From positions 1 to 35,057 of the forward strand of contig CAJWMQ010000011.1 in the NCBI GenBank assembly GCA_913042895.1: a stretch of DNA of 35,057 nucleotides, given 5' to 3'. Source of the DNA: an uncultured Verrucomicrobiales bacterium (lineage in GTDB: Bacteria; Verrucomicrobiota; Verrucomicrobiia; Limisphaerales; UBA1100). Position numbers and translations under genes: made by a program. The stretch's first letter is position 1; the number at the start of each line of letters is the position of its first letter. The notes beneath the pieces were generated by a model. The model saw only the letters and a program-made list of their open reading frames with translations. It did no database searches and was not told where the DNA came from. This document shows positions 20,564 through 29,359 of the stretch, piece after piece.

Positions 20564-20590
20564 TTGAGATACATTCTCAAAGCGTTTTTT
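20564..20590 (+). terminator. Candidate terminator after clpB
   Basis: TTGAGA (20564-20569) pairs with TCTCAA (20575-20580) around a 5-nt loop; six T residues stand at 20585-20590 after a 4-nt gap. The stem is short and AT-rich, so efficiency is uncertain. Confidence 0.5.
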
Positions 20591-20602
20591 GCCCTAATTC
20601 AT

Positions 20603-20634
20603 TTGACGGTGCGCCGCTTTATGTCCGATACATT
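20603..20634 (+). promoter_or_regulatory. Weak promoter candidate for sdhC
   Basis: TTGACG (20603-20608) and TACATT (20629-20634) are separated by 20 nt, longer than ideal. The -10 element ends only 9 nt before the sdhC ATG, so any transcript from it would be leaderless or nearly so. Confidence 0.3.
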
Positions 20635-20643
20635 CCTTAGAGG

Positions 20644-21414
20644 ATGAACCTAATAAAAGGCATATTTAATACTTCGCTTGGTAGAAAGTATATAATGGCA
20701 ATTACGGGGGTTGGTTTGTTTGGGTTCATCATTGCTCACCTTTTAGGTAACCTTTTGGTTTTCGCTGGACCGGCAGCTCTAAATGAGTATGCAAAAAAAT
20801 TGCATGATCTTGGGCCGCTGCTCTGGGTTGCTAGACTCGGGCTACTTGGCATGGTTGGTTTGCACATATGGTCGGCGATCAAACTTACTGCCGCTAATAA
20901 ACAGGCACGGGAAGTTCCCTACAAAAGCGATGTGTTGCCTGTGGATGGTCATCGTCGCGATGATATAGCGGTAAAATTTGCCGCTCGAACAATGATCTTT
21001 AGTGGTTTGATAATAGTGGCTTTCGCATTTTATCACCTTGCTCACTACACCTGGAAGGTGCCTCAGATCAACGGCATACATGATGATTTCGAGACATATT
21101 ATGTACAGGCCGACATGGTAACATCCGCAAATTTTACTGAGGGTGAACAAGGAAAGAATCCAGTGGATGTATACCGTATGGTTGTTACTGGTTTTAAGGT
21201 GCCGTGGGTGACGGGTTTCTATGTTATTTCTGTGGCTCTTTTGTGTATTCACCTCAGTCACGGTCTCAGTGCTATGTTGCAGACACTTGGAATAAAAAAT
21301 AAAAACACTGAAAAATGGGTGGATAAAGGAGCCGTTATCTTTGCCACCCTCCTTTTTTTAGGCTATATTTCCATACCCCTTAGTATAATTTTTGAATTTG
21401 TAAAATTAAAATGA
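20644..21414 (+). CDS. sdhC: Succinate dehydrogenase cytochrome b subunit (b558 family)
   Basis: 256 residues, the length of the single-subunit b558-type membrane anchor that binds haem b and passes electrons between SdhB and (mena)quinone. The family N-terminus SLGRKYIMAITGVGLFGFI and HLLGNLLVF is present, with further membrane helices at LLWVARLGLLGMVGLHIW, MIFSGLIIVAFAFYHLAH, VTGFYVISVALLCIHLSHG and IFATLLFLGYISIPLSII. Histidines in HLLGNL, GLHIW, YHLAH and CIHLSHG are the likely haem ligands. No sdhD is needed in this class. GAGG abuts the ATG, leaving no Shine-Dalgarno spacing. The gene is clearly AT-richer than clpB in front of it. Confidence 0.92.
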   Translation: MNLIKGIFNTSLGRKYIMAITGVGLFGFIIAHLLGNLLVFAGPAALNEYAKKLHDLGPLLWVARLGLLGMVGLHIWSAIKLTAANKQAREVPYKSDVLPVDGHRRDDIAVKFAARTMIFSGLIIVAFAFYHLAHYTWKVPQINGIHDDFETYYVQADMVTSANFTEGEQGKNPVDVYRMVVTGFKVPWVTGFYVISVALLCIHLSHGLSAMLQTLGIKNKNTEKWVDKGAVIFATLLFLGYISIPLSIIFEFVKLK

Positions 21415-21416
21415 AT

Positions 21417-21616
21417 GTTCCCATTATAGTTCCCATAAATGAATGCTTATGCGGGGCAAATTTGTGGAAATAACAGTTCCCATAAATGTTCCCACAATGT
21501 TAAAAAGGTAATACCCTGAAAATATAGCAAATTGTTTTTTGTTGTTGCAAAACGACAAAAAAAATGCAAAAAATCACTAAAAAATCGGATAAGTTCCCAC
21601 AAAAGTTCCCACAAAA
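21417..21616 (+). repeat. Three tandem pairs of a 12-bp GTTCCCA repeat (integrase arm-site-like)
   Basis: Six copies of a 12-bp unit, consensus GTTCCCAYWAAA, all in the same orientation, start at 21417, 21429, 21476, 21488, 21593 and 21605. They form three head-to-tail pairs with exactly 12-bp spacing; the pair starts are 59 and 117 bp apart. All six keep GTTCCCA. The last copy ends 2 nt before the ATG at 21619. Such direct repeats next to an integrase start resemble the arm-type sites bound by tyrosine integrase N-terminal domains; they could equally act as operators. Confidence 0.85.
21535..21562. repeat. 12-bp inverted repeat with GCAA centre, attP-core-like
   Basis: Six T and GTTGTT (21535-21546) pair with AACGAC and six A (21551-21562), one T-G wobble, around GCAA. 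It is centred at 21548-21549, almost exactly midway between the second and third GTTCCCA pairs (21499 and 21593). It could be a recombination core, a bidirectional terminator for sdhC, or a chance AT-rich palindrome. Confidence 0.5.
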
Positions 21617-21618
21617 TC

Positions 21619-21834
21619 ATGGCTTCACTCACTAAAAAAGAGAACTCACCTTATTGGTTTTGTTGCTTCACAGCCCCCGATGGAACAAGAACTAAAAGAT
21701 CTACCAAACAGACCGATAAGGATAAGGCTCTTTTGGTTTGTAGGGAGTACGAAAAGGCAGCATCCGATGCTAAAAAGTTAGTTTTAACCGAAAATCAGGC
21801 AAAAAAAGTTATCTCCGATATTAAGGAAAAAGTT
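21619..21834 (+). mobile_element. Integrase N-terminal domain remnant, in frame with sdhA
   Basis: The first 72 codons from ATG 21619 match the pattern I know from N-termini of Verrucomicrobia-type tyrosine integrases: MASL followed by basic residues, [37 protein letters not shown] and [13 protein letters not shown]. In such integrases a core-binding and a catalytic R-H-R-Y domain follow; here neither exists anywhere downstream, and the frame runs into SdhA. Together with the GTTCCCA repeats this looks like the 5' end of an integrated element whose remainder was deleted. Confidence 0.8.
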
Positions 21835-23829
21835 CTGCCTCGAGTCGAAGTTGTACAAAAAAATATAGTGGAAAGACCCCCTTATACCTCTCCACTCCTA
21901 AATTCTAAGATACCCACCGGGCCAATTGAGGAAAAGTGGAACAAGCATAAGTTCGATCTTAAATTAGTTAATCCGGCGAATAAACGAAAATATGAAGTGA
22001 TCGTAGTGGGTAGTGGTTTAGCCGGTGCCTCGGCAGCAGCGTCACTGGCTGAGCTGGGTTACAACGTAAATTGCTTCTGCTATCAAGACAGTCCACGCAG
22101 GGCCCATTCGATCGCTGCTCAAGGTGGTATTAACGCCGCTAAGAATTATCAGAACGATGGAGATTCAGTTTACCGTTTATTCTACGACACTGTAAAGGGT
22201 GGGGATTATCGTTCTCGTGAGGCTAATGTCTATCGCCTTGCGCAGGTCAGTGTGAACATCATCGACCAATGTGCTGCACAAGGTGTTCCATTCGCACGTG
22301 AATATGGCGGTCTTCTCGCTAATCGTTCCTTTGGTGGGGCACAGGTTAGTCGTACCTTTTACGCCCGAGGCCAGACTGGGCAGCAGCTACTACTCGGAGC
22401 CTACTCTGCGCTCAGCCGACAGATTGGTCTTGGAAAAGTAAAGATGCATACCCGCACAGAGTTGCTTGATGTCGTTCTGGTTGACGGTCAAGCGAAGGGA
22501 ATCGTTGTGCGGAATATGGTTACGGGCGAAATCAGCCGGCATTCGGCGCATGCTGTTGTTTTGGCTACGGGAGGTTACGGCAACGTCTTCTATCTCTCAA
22601 CAAACGCCATGGGCTGCAATGTGACAGCGACCCATCGGGCCTACAAACGTGGGGCGGCCTTTGCGAATCCGTGTTACACACAGATTCACCCAACCTGCAT
22701 TCCTGTGAGTGGAGATCATCAAAGTAAGCTTACTCTAATGAGTGAATCATTGCGAAATGATGGCCGTGTTTGGGTTCCAAAAAGTCCTAGTATTTCCGAA
22801 AAAATTCGAAATGGGGAGTTGCAGCCCAGCAACGTACCAGAGGCGGAGCGTGATTACTATTTGGAGCGTAAATACCCGAGTTTTGGAAATCTGGTGCCTC
22901 GAGACGTGGCCTCTAGAAATTCCAAAGAGGTTTGCGACGAGGGTCGAGGAGTCGTTTCCTCCGGGTTGGGAGTTTATTTAGATTTTTCCGATTCAATTAA
23001 TCGCATGGGAGAAGCCGCAGTACGTGAACGATATGGTAATCTTTTTGACATGTACGAAAAAATCACCGGATCGAACGCTTATCAAAATCCGATGACCATT
23101 TACCCTGCGGTACACTACACGATGGGCGGTTTGTGGGTTGATTACAACTTGATGAGCAATGTTCCTGGTTTATTCGCAATTGGAGAGGCTAATTTTTCTG
23201 ACCACGGTGCTAACCGATTGGGTGCAAGTGCACTTATGCAAGGCTTGGCCGATGGATACTTTGTGCTTCCTTATACAATTGGTGAGTATTTAGCTGAGTC
23301 GGGGTGGGGTGACTGTCCAGATATAGAAAGCTCAGAATTTTTAGATGCTGAGAAAGCGGTGCGTAACCGCATTAATAAGCTTTTATCTATTAAAGGTAAG
23401 CGCACGCCAACTTCATTCCACCGTGAACTTGGAAAGATCATGTGGGAAAATTGTGGCATGTCCAGAAATGAATCTGGATTGAAAAGTGCTATCAGTAAAC
23501 TTTCAGAGTTGCGGGAGGAGTTTTGGGGAAACCTCAATGTTCCAGGCGAAAAAGAGTCACTGAATCAGAGTTTGGAACTTGCTGGGCGAGTCTCCGATTT
23601 TCTTGAATTTGGACAGTTAATGTGCCGAGACGCTTTGCAACGCGAAGAGTCGTGTGGCGGTCATTTCCGCGAGGAACATTCAACTCCTGAAGGTGAAGCC
23701 AAAAGAGATGACGAAAATTTTGCGTTCGTGGGAGCATGGGAGCATAAGGGTGATGGCAATGAGCCTGTGTTACACAAGGAAGCCCTAGAGTATGAGGAAG
23801 TAAAAATGACCCAGCGGAGTTATAAGTAA
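21619..23829 (+). CDS. sdhA: Succinate dehydrogenase flavoprotein with an N-terminal integrase-like extension
   Basis: The frame from ATG 21619 gives 736 residues; the frame is open a further 29 codons upstream. Residues ~1-72 are integrase-like (see mobile element), ~73-94 are linker, and standard SdhA begins near [20 protein letters not shown]. The flavoprotein part is complete: FAD-binding [84 protein letters not shown] and [17 protein letters not shown]. It oxidises succinate to fumarate on the cytoplasmic face of the membrane. The only canonical start near the native N-terminus is GTG 21868 (653 residues, normal size) but it has no Shine-Dalgarno. Which start is used is open. Stop overlaps the sdhB start (TAATG). 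Confidence 0.93.
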   Translation: MASLTKKENSPYWFCCFTAPDGTRTKRSTKQTDKDKALLVCREYEKAASDAKKLVLTENQAKKVISDIKEKVLPRVEVVQKNIVERPPYTSPLLNSKIPTGPIEEKWNKHKFDLKLVNPANKRKYEVIVVGSGLAGASAAASLAELGYNVNCFCYQDSPRRAHSIAAQGGINAAKNYQNDGDSVYRLFYDTVKGGDYRSREANVYRLAQVSVNIIDQCAAQGVPFAREYGGLLANRSFGGAQVSRTFYARGQTGQQLLLGAYSALSRQIGLGKVKMHTRTELLDVVLVDGQAKGIVVRNMVTGEISRHSAHAVVLATGGYGNVFYLSTNAMGCNVTATHRAYKRGAAFANPCYTQIHPTCIPVSGDHQSKLTLMSESLRNDGRVWVPKSPSISEKIRNGELQPSNVPEAERDYYLERKYPSFGNLVPRDVASRNSKEVCDEGRGVVSSGLGVYLDFSDSINRMGEAAVRERYGNLFDMYEKITGSNAYQNPMTIYPAVHYTMGGLWVDYNLMSNVPGLFAIGEANFSDHGANRLGASALMQGLADGYFVLPYTIGEYLAESGWGDCPDIESSEFLDAEKAVRNRINKLLSIKGKRTPTSFHRELGKIMWENCGMSRNESGLKSAISKLSELREEFWGNLNVPGEKESLNQSLELAGRVSDFLEFGQLMCRDALQREESCGGHFREEHSTPEGEAKRDDENFAFVGAWEHKGDGNEPVLHKEALEYEEVKMTQRSYK

Positions 23830-24593
23830 TGGGTAAATTGCTTAACTTAAAACTAAGAGTCTGGCGGCAAGACAACGCTGAGGATTCAGGTCGTTTCGAG
23901 GAGTATGATGCCAAGGGCGTTGACACTGATATGTCGTTTCTTGAAATGCTCGACGTGGTGAATGAGGATCTGCTTGAAGATGGCAAGGAACCTATTGCTT
24001 TCGATTCGGATTGCCGTGAAGGTATTTGTGGTACTTGTTCCATGGTAATCAATGGCACCCCTCATGGTGGACAGAAGGGGACGACTGCCTGCCAATTACA
24101 TATGCGTCAATTTAGCGATGGTATGACTATTACTATCGAGCCCTGGCGGGCTTCGGCATTTCCGGTGCAGCGAGATCTTGTTGTGAATCGGTCAGCATTC
24201 GATCGCATCCAGCAGTCGGGAGGTTTTATAAGCGTGCGTTCGGGTAGTGTGCCGGATGCCAATGCAACGCCGGTTGCAAAAGAGGATGCTGATCTAGCTA
24301 TGGATGCTGCTCAGTGTATTGGATGTGGTGCTTGTGTGGCTGCATGTAAAAACGCTAGTGCAATGCTCTTTGTGGCCGCAAAGCTATCTCACCTTAGTTT
24401 AGTGCCGCAGGGCCAACCAGAACGGGAGCGCAGGGCACTTGCGATGGTACAGAAAATGGATGAAGAAGGCTTCGGAAGTTGTACGGTTACCGGATCTTGC
24501 GAAGCAGTTTGCCCGAAGGAAATCTCGCTGGACTTCATCGCGCGTATGAACCGCGAATATGGTATGGCGTTGATTAGAAAAGGCACTGTTTAA
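23829..24593 (+). CDS. sdhB: Succinate dehydrogenase iron-sulfur subunit
   Basis: 254 residues. SdhB passes electrons from the flavin of SdhA through three iron-sulfur clusters to the SdhC haem and quinone. The [2Fe-2S] ligands lie in C62-REGIC67-GTC70 and C88. The C-terminal ferredoxin-like part has [17 protein letters not shown] and [16 protein letters not shown], which hold the [4Fe-4S] and [3Fe-4S] clusters. The form [20 protein letters not shown] matches the b558-type (Bacteroidetes/PVC-like) SdhB. Its ATG shares a base with the sdhA stop, so translation is coupled. No terminator is visible before the next gene. Confidence 0.96.
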   Translation: MGKLLNLKLRVWRQDNAEDSGRFEEYDAKGVDTDMSFLEMLDVVNEDLLEDGKEPIAFDSDCREGICGTCSMVINGTPHGGQKGTTACQLHMRQFSDGMTITIEPWRASAFPVQRDLVVNRSAFDRIQQSGGFISVRSGSVPDANATPVAKEDADLAMDAAQCIGCGACVAACKNASAMLFVAAKLSHLSLVPQGQPERERRALAMVQKMDEEGFGSCTVTGSCEAVCPKEISLDFIARMNREYGMALIRKGTV

Positions 24594-24640
24594 TTTTCAT
24601 TTGCCTATGGTCCGTCAGGGCGTAGCCTTTCAAGACGCCT

Positions 24641-25933
24641 ATGAAAACGTCACTCACCCGTCGTCAATTCGTAGGCAGCGTCGCTGCTGCCTCACTTGTT
24701 TTTCCGGCCATTCTCAAGGCCAAGGATACCCAAAAGAAAATCGTCACCGGTGTGATCGGCCTGAGCCGGGGCATGGGGCACGCGATTAAGTATCTTGAGG
24801 CCTCCAACTGTGAGGTCGCGTATTTGTGTGACGTGGACAGCAGGCGCGTGGCCAGCGGCATGAACCGGACGAAGACGTCGTTAGCGGAATTTCCGCAAAC
24901 GCAAGATCCGCAGGGCATAGATGATTTCCGGCGCATCCTCGACGATAAATCGATCGATGCGGTGTCCATCGCCGCACCGAATTTTTGGCACACGCCAATG
25001 GCCATCCTCGCGATGGAAGCGGGTAAACATGTATACGTGGAGAAACCCGCCAGCCACAACGCGCGCGAGGCGGAGTTGATCGTGGCCGCGGCGAAGAAAT
25101 ACAAGCGCAAGGTGCAGATGGGCAATCAACGCCGCAGTCAACCGGGCATTATCGAAGGCATTGAGCGCGTGAAAGCCGGCGAGATTGGGCAGCCGACCTT
25201 TGCGCGCTGCTACTACGGCGGCGCCCGTGGCAGCATCGGCAAGGGTAAGTTTGTGAAGGTGCCCGAGTGGCTCGGCAAAAAGGGCTGGGAACTCTGGCAG
25301 GGTCCGTGCCCGGATCGGCCGTACAAGGATAACCTCGTGCATTACAACTGGCACTGGCACTGGCTGTACGGCGGCGGCGAAATGCAAAACAACGGTCCGC
25401 ATTTCATGGACGTCGCCCGTTGGGGTCTGGAGGTGGATTACCCAAAGAACGTGACTTTCAACGGCGCGCGGTATCACTTCGATGACGATCAGGAAACGCC
25501 TGATACTGGTTATGCCACGTACGACTTTGGCAAAGTGGGCATCGGCTGGGACCAAAGCAGCTGCAACCCGCGCCGACAGGAGAAGCGGCCGTTTTGTACT
25601 TTCTACGGCAAGGGAGGTTCACTGGAGATACACCACGCCGGCTACAAACAATTCGACCTCGCCGGCAAGGAAGTGAAAGCCAATCCCGGCAAATGGGATG
25701 ACGGTTTTCATTTCGGCAATTTCCTGAACGCCATCCGCACTGGCGAGCCGCTGAATTCCGAGATTAGTGATGCGCAGATCAGCACGCAACTCACTCATAT
25801 GGCCAATATTGCCTACCGCACCGGCGGCGCCATCGAGGTTGATCCCAAAACGGGTCGCGTAAAAGGCAATGATCCCGCTGTGGAAAAACTGTGGGGCCGC
25901 GAGTACCGCAACGGCTGGGAGCCGAAGGTGTAA
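24641..25933 (+). CDS. Tat-exported Gfo/Idh/MocA family oxidoreductase
   Basis: 430 residues. The N-terminus [20 protein letters not shown] is a twin-arginine signal, so the protein is probably folded with its cofactor and exported to the periplasm. A Rossmann domain follows ([49 protein letters not shown], the family motif [11 protein letters not shown]), then the alpha/beta C-terminal domain with [20 protein letters not shown]. Such Tat-dependent Gfo/Idh/MocA proteins are very numerous in Planctomycetes and Verrucomicrobia and act on sugars or glycosides with bound NAD(P); the substrate is unknown. GC-rich composition contrasts with the sdh genes before and the HNH remnant after it. Confidence 0.9.
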   Translation: MKTSLTRRQFVGSVAAASLVFPAILKAKDTQKKIVTGVIGLSRGMGHAIKYLEASNCEVAYLCDVDSRRVASGMNRTKTSLAEFPQTQDPQGIDDFRRILDDKSIDAVSIAAPNFWHTPMAILAMEAGKHVYVEKPASHNAREAELIVAAAKKYKRKVQMGNQRRSQPGIIEGIERVKAGEIGQPTFARCYYGGARGSIGKGKFVKVPEWLGKKGWELWQGPCPDRPYKDNLVHYNWHWHWLYGGGEMQNNGPHFMDVARWGLEVDYPKNVTFNGARYHFDDDQETPDTGYATYDFGKVGIGWDQSSCNPRRQEKRPFCTFYGKGGSLEIHHAGYKQFDLAGKEVKANPGKWDDGFHFGNFLNAIRTGEPLNSEISDAQISTQLTHMANIAYRTGGAIEVDPKTGRVKGNDPAVEKLWGREYRNGWEPKV

Positions 25934-25936
25934 AGC

Positions 25937-26616
25937 ATGGCTATTTACAATACTCCCTCAGATTCGGCTAACACAGCAGTACGCTCATTCCTAACAAAAA
26001 TTGGGTAATAATATTATGGTCAGCCCTTAATACAGGGAGTGGGCGTGGGAAAAAGGTTTGGCTAACTATCAAGAAAGATGAGTTTGAGGGTTGTTGTGCT
26101 TACTGTGGAGAGAAAACAGAATCCGTTTCGATTGAACACTTAATCATGTTTAATCGGCATTGTGGACTTCATCATCCGGGAAACACTGTTCCGTGTTGTA
26201 GATCATGTAACACTCGCACCAAGAATGATGAGAAGTTTTATCATGATTGGGAAACTCACCTTGGAGCAATTATTGAGGAAAAAGGCGGTTCGATTTCGGA
26301 GTTAAACAAACGAAAAAAACGTATCATGAATCACATGGATAAATGGGCATATCCGAATCTATCTTCCGATGAAGAAAATGCTATCGCGCCATTGCACATT
26401 CTTTGTATGAAGGAATTCAAGCGGAGGTTTCAAAGAGCGTTTCTCTATATAGAGAGTTGGACAGAACCCTCATTCAAGGAAGAGGGACCAGAAACTGTAA
26501 CTAATAGCTCACCGCGTCCACGCAGCGAGTGCAGCACTCGGGGTGGGCCTCATGTTGGCCGACGGTTTCTTCCCAGCGCCAGCAGCGGGTGCACTTGGCG
26601 CCTTTGGCCTTGGTGA
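25937..26616 (+). pseudogene. Decayed HNH endonuclease gene
   Basis: From ATG 25937 the frame gives YNTPSDSANTAVRSFL..., then two stops in a row (TAA at 26006 and 26009), then YYGQP. At about 26024-26029 the homologous reading jumps frame, as if one base were lost, and goes on as NTGSGRGKKVWLTIKKDEF. The HNH core follows: CAYCGE, EHLIMFNRHCGLHHPGN and CCRSCN, with paired cysteines and the H/N residues intact. A helical C-terminal part follows (ELNKRKKRIMNHMDKW, WAYPNLSSDEENAI). The frame has no start codon before 26146, which lies inside the motif, and at the 3' end runs antisense into ileS to 26616, so the native end may also be lost. The relationship of the 5' piece is judged from memory of the family's N-terminus. 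Confidence 0.75.
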
Positions 26617-29317
26617 CCACATAGGTAGCGGCTTCGGCTTTGGTGTCGGCCACGATGTGAAGTTGGGAGATGTTGATCAATTCCCGCAAGGTCTCGGCAT
26701 TGGCTTGAGCCGTCTCCAGTGCCTCTGGCTGGGCGGTGATAGTGACGCGGGCTTCGAGGGCTTTGCCAATGAGTTTTTCCTGTCGCGCCTTTTCGAGCTC
26801 GGCCAAGGCTGGTTCGCGCAGGGCGAATAGGTCTTCCCACGTGGTGCGTCCTTCATCGGACAGGCTGAGGGATTCTTCCGGCCAATCGGCGAGGTGCACG
26901 GAATCCGCATTATCGCCGGGCAAAAACTCCCACGCTTCCTCAGCAGTAAACACACAGATCGGCGCGAGCATGCGGGTAAGGCCGGAGCAGAGCCGCAGCA
27001 GTGTGGTTTGCGAGGCGCGTCGACGCGGTGAATCGGCGGCATCAGCGTATAGCCGGTCCTTCACACAGTCATGATACACGGAGGAAAGTTCCACGGAAAC
27101 GAACTGGCTGATGCGTTGGTATACCACGTGATATTCAAATCGTTCGTAGGCTTCAGTGACATCACCTTGCATGACAGTGAATTGATCAAGTATCCAGCGA
27201 TCTAGCGGCGTCAGTTCGGAATCGGCCACGGTATGTTGGGTTGGATCAAAATCGTATAGGTTACTGAGCTGATAGCGTAGGGCATTACGCAGGTTGCGAT
27301 AGGTTTCAGCGACCTTCTTGATGCGTTCATTGCTGACGGTGATATCGTTACGAAAATCCTGTGAGGCTACCCATAATCGCACGATGTCCGCGCCATACTC
27401 GCCGACATAGGCCTCGCTGGTCTGCGGTTTGGCATAGCCGCCTTGGCCCTGTTTGCTCTTGGAAATTTTTTCGCGATCAGCATCGACCATGAAACCGTGC
27501 GTCAGCACCGTCTTGAAAGGTGGCGCGCCATTGCCGGCGAGCGAAAGCAGCAGCGAGCTTTGGAACCAACCGCGATGCTGGTCGCTACCCTCGAGATAGA
27601 CATCGGCCTGCCAGTTCTCCACGCCTTCCTTTTCGGCATGATGCAGTTCAGGGCGTCGCATGATCACCGAACGCGAGCTGGAACCGGAATCGATCCACAC
27701 ATCGAGTGTGTCCATCGATTTACCGTCGGGCTCAGGGCCTTCCCAATCAGTGGGCTTTACGTCGGCCCAGAGGGCAGCTGTGTCGCGTTCGAACCAGACA
27801 TTGGAGCCGTGTTCTTCAATGAGCGCAGCCGTGGTGCGCACAATGCGGGCATCGAGGATCGGCTCGGTGCCCGTATAAAACGCTGGGATCGGCACACCCC
27901 AGGTGCGTTGGCGGCTGATGCACCAATCGGGCCGGCCTTCCACCGCGCCTTCGATGCGGTTCTGGCCCCAGCCGGGCACCCAGTTTACTTCGTTGATGGC
28001 GGCGAGTGCTTTTTGGCGGAAATTCTCGTGATCGATTTTGATGAACCATTGATCCATCGCCCGGAAAATCACCGGCGTCTTACTGCGCCAACAGTGCGGG
28101 TAGCTGTGCGAATACTCCTCGTGATGCACCAGCCGATTGAGCCGGCGCAGGAGCGCGAGGACGGCTTCGTTGGCTTCGCTGGTACCGTTCTTTTCGAGAA
28201 TGGATTGGCCGACCAGCTCCGCGGGCATCTGTGCCTTGGCCGGCAGATCATCGGTGTGGGTGAGTTTACCGGCGTCATCGACCGGCGAATAAATGGGCAG
28301 GCCGTTCTGACTGCCGAGCCCGTAATCCTCCAGCCCGTGCCCGGGCGCGATGTGCACAAACCCCGAGCCGGTACTATTCTCCACAAACGTATCGCCGGCC
28401 AGCACGGGGCCGGTCTTGTCGATGAACGGATGCACGTAACGCAACTCGCCCAGTTCCGCGCCGGAAATTTTCTCGAGCGTCTCGACATTATCCCAGCCGC
28501 ACGTCTCCGCTACCTTGGGCAGCAGCGTTCTTTCGAGCAGATACGTTTCTGTGCCCACCCTTGCGCGCACATAGGTGAACTGCGAATTGTACGCCACGGC
28601 GAGGTTGGCCGGAAGTGTCCAGGGCGTGGTGGTCCAGATGATCAGGAACGTGTCTTCTTGGCCTTCTACCGAGCACTTCACAAAAATCGATTGGCTGACG
28701 TGATCCGCGTACTCCACTTCCGCCTCGGCCAACGCCGTGCGGCAGGGGATGCTCCAGTACACGGGCTTTTTGCCACGATAGACAAAACCCTTTTCAACGA
28801 TATCCGCAAATAGCCGCAGCTCATCAGCCTCATATTTTTTGTCGAGCGTGAGGTACGGGTTTTCCCAGTTGCCAAACACGCCAAGGCGCTTGAACTGGGT
28901 GCGTTGGTGATCGATGTACTTGCGCGCATAGGCTTCGCATTCGCGGCGTATTTCCGCCGGGCTGGCATCCTCGCGCCCTGCCTTGCGCAGCTCCTGCACC
29001 ACCTTGAATTCAATCGGTAACCCGTGACAATCCCAGCCCGGCACATACGGCACATTTTTGCCGCGCATGGTTTGATACTTGAGGATTATATCTTTGAGCG
29101 TTTTATTGAGCGCCGTGCCGATGTGCACATCGCCATTGGCAAAAGGTGGACCGTCGTGTAGCACAAAGGTCTCCTCGGCCTGCGCGTGGCGCTCCCGTAT
29201 GCGTGTGTGCAAATTTTCTGCATACCATTGCTCAAGCCGTTGTGGCTCACGCTCCACCAGACTGGCTTTCATGGGAAAACCGGTCTGTGGTAGGTTCAGC
29301 GTGTCTTTGTAATTCAT
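26501..29317 (-). CDS. ileS: Isoleucyl-tRNA synthetase
   Basis: 938 residues from ATG 29317 (MNYKDTLNLPQTGFPMKASL); an upstream TTG at 29344 is less likely. Class I synthetase that charges tRNA-Ile and edits valine. The HIGH motif is H65-I-G-T in PPFANGDVHIGTALN, the KMSKS motif is KISKS near residue 615 (DREKISKSKQGQGGY). The editing (CP1) domain region is present (TTTPWTLPANLAVAYN), as are WCISRQRTWGVPIPAFY and the C-terminal zinc finger CTRCWRWEE...CCTRC. The length and the C-terminal finger fit the bacterial IleS type. It lies 42 nt after ogt on the same strand; its end is overlapped antisense by the HNH remnant. Confidence 0.97.
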   Translation of the reverse strand: MNYKDTLNLPQTGFPMKASLVEREPQRLEQWYAENLHTRIRERHAQAEETFVLHDGPPFANGDVHIGTALNKTLKDIILKYQTMRGKNVPYVPGWDCHGLPIEFKVVQELRKAGREDASPAEIRRECEAYARKYIDHQRTQFKRLGVFGNWENPYLTLDKKYEADELRLFADIVEKGFVYRGKKPVYWSIPCRTALAEAEVEYADHVSQSIFVKCSVEGQEDTFLIIWTTTPWTLPANLAVAYNSQFTYVRARVGTETYLLERTLLPKVAETCGWDNVETLEKISGAELGELRYVHPFIDKTGPVLAGDTFVENSTGSGFVHIAPGHGLEDYGLGSQNGLPIYSPVDDAGKLTHTDDLPAKAQMPAELVGQSILEKNGTSEANEAVLALLRRLNRLVHHEEYSHSYPHCWRSKTPVIFRAMDQWFIKIDHENFRQKALAAINEVNWVPGWGQNRIEGAVEGRPDWCISRQRTWGVPIPAFYTGTEPILDARIVRTTAALIEEHGSNVWFERDTAALWADVKPTDWEGPEPDGKSMDTLDVWIDSGSSSRSVIMRRPELHHAEKEGVENWQADVYLEGSDQHRGWFQSSLLLSLAGNGAPPFKTVLTHGFMVDADREKISKSKQGQGGYAKPQTSEAYVGEYGADIVRLWVASQDFRNDITVSNERIKKVAETYRNLRNALRYQLSNLYDFDPTQHTVADSELTPLDRWILDQFTVMQGDVTEAYERFEYHVVYQRISQFVSVELSSVYHDCVKDRLYADAADSPRRRASQTTLLRLCSGLTRMLAPICVFTAEEAWEFLPGDNADSVHLADWPEESLSLSDEGRTTWEDLFALREPALAELEKARQEKLIGKALEARVTITAQPEALETAQANAETLRELINISQLHIVADTKAEAATYVVTKAKGAKCTRCWRWEETVGQHEAHPECCTRCVDAVSY

Positions 29318-29359
29318 GCCCGACAAAGGCGGGGACGCTATCAATCGCGCGGTAGCGTG

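Noticed and set aside
20842-21261. 139-codon minus-strand frame inside sdhC
   Set aside because: Shadow of sdhC, whose membrane helices and family motifs fill the plus strand over this interval.
21417-21616. Short repeats between sdhC and sdhA as a CRISPR array
   Set aside because: The unit is only 12 bp, arranged in tandem pairs without regular 25-40 bp spacers, and no cas genes are present.
26074-26140. Programmed frameshifting to express the HNH endonuclease
   Set aside because: Two consecutive stop codons precede the frame change and there is no slippery heptamer at the junction, so decay is simpler.
27443-28813. 456-codon open frame on the plus strand
   Set aside because: Lies entirely antisense to ileS, whose HIGH and KISKS motifs are intact; its translation has no recognisable domain.
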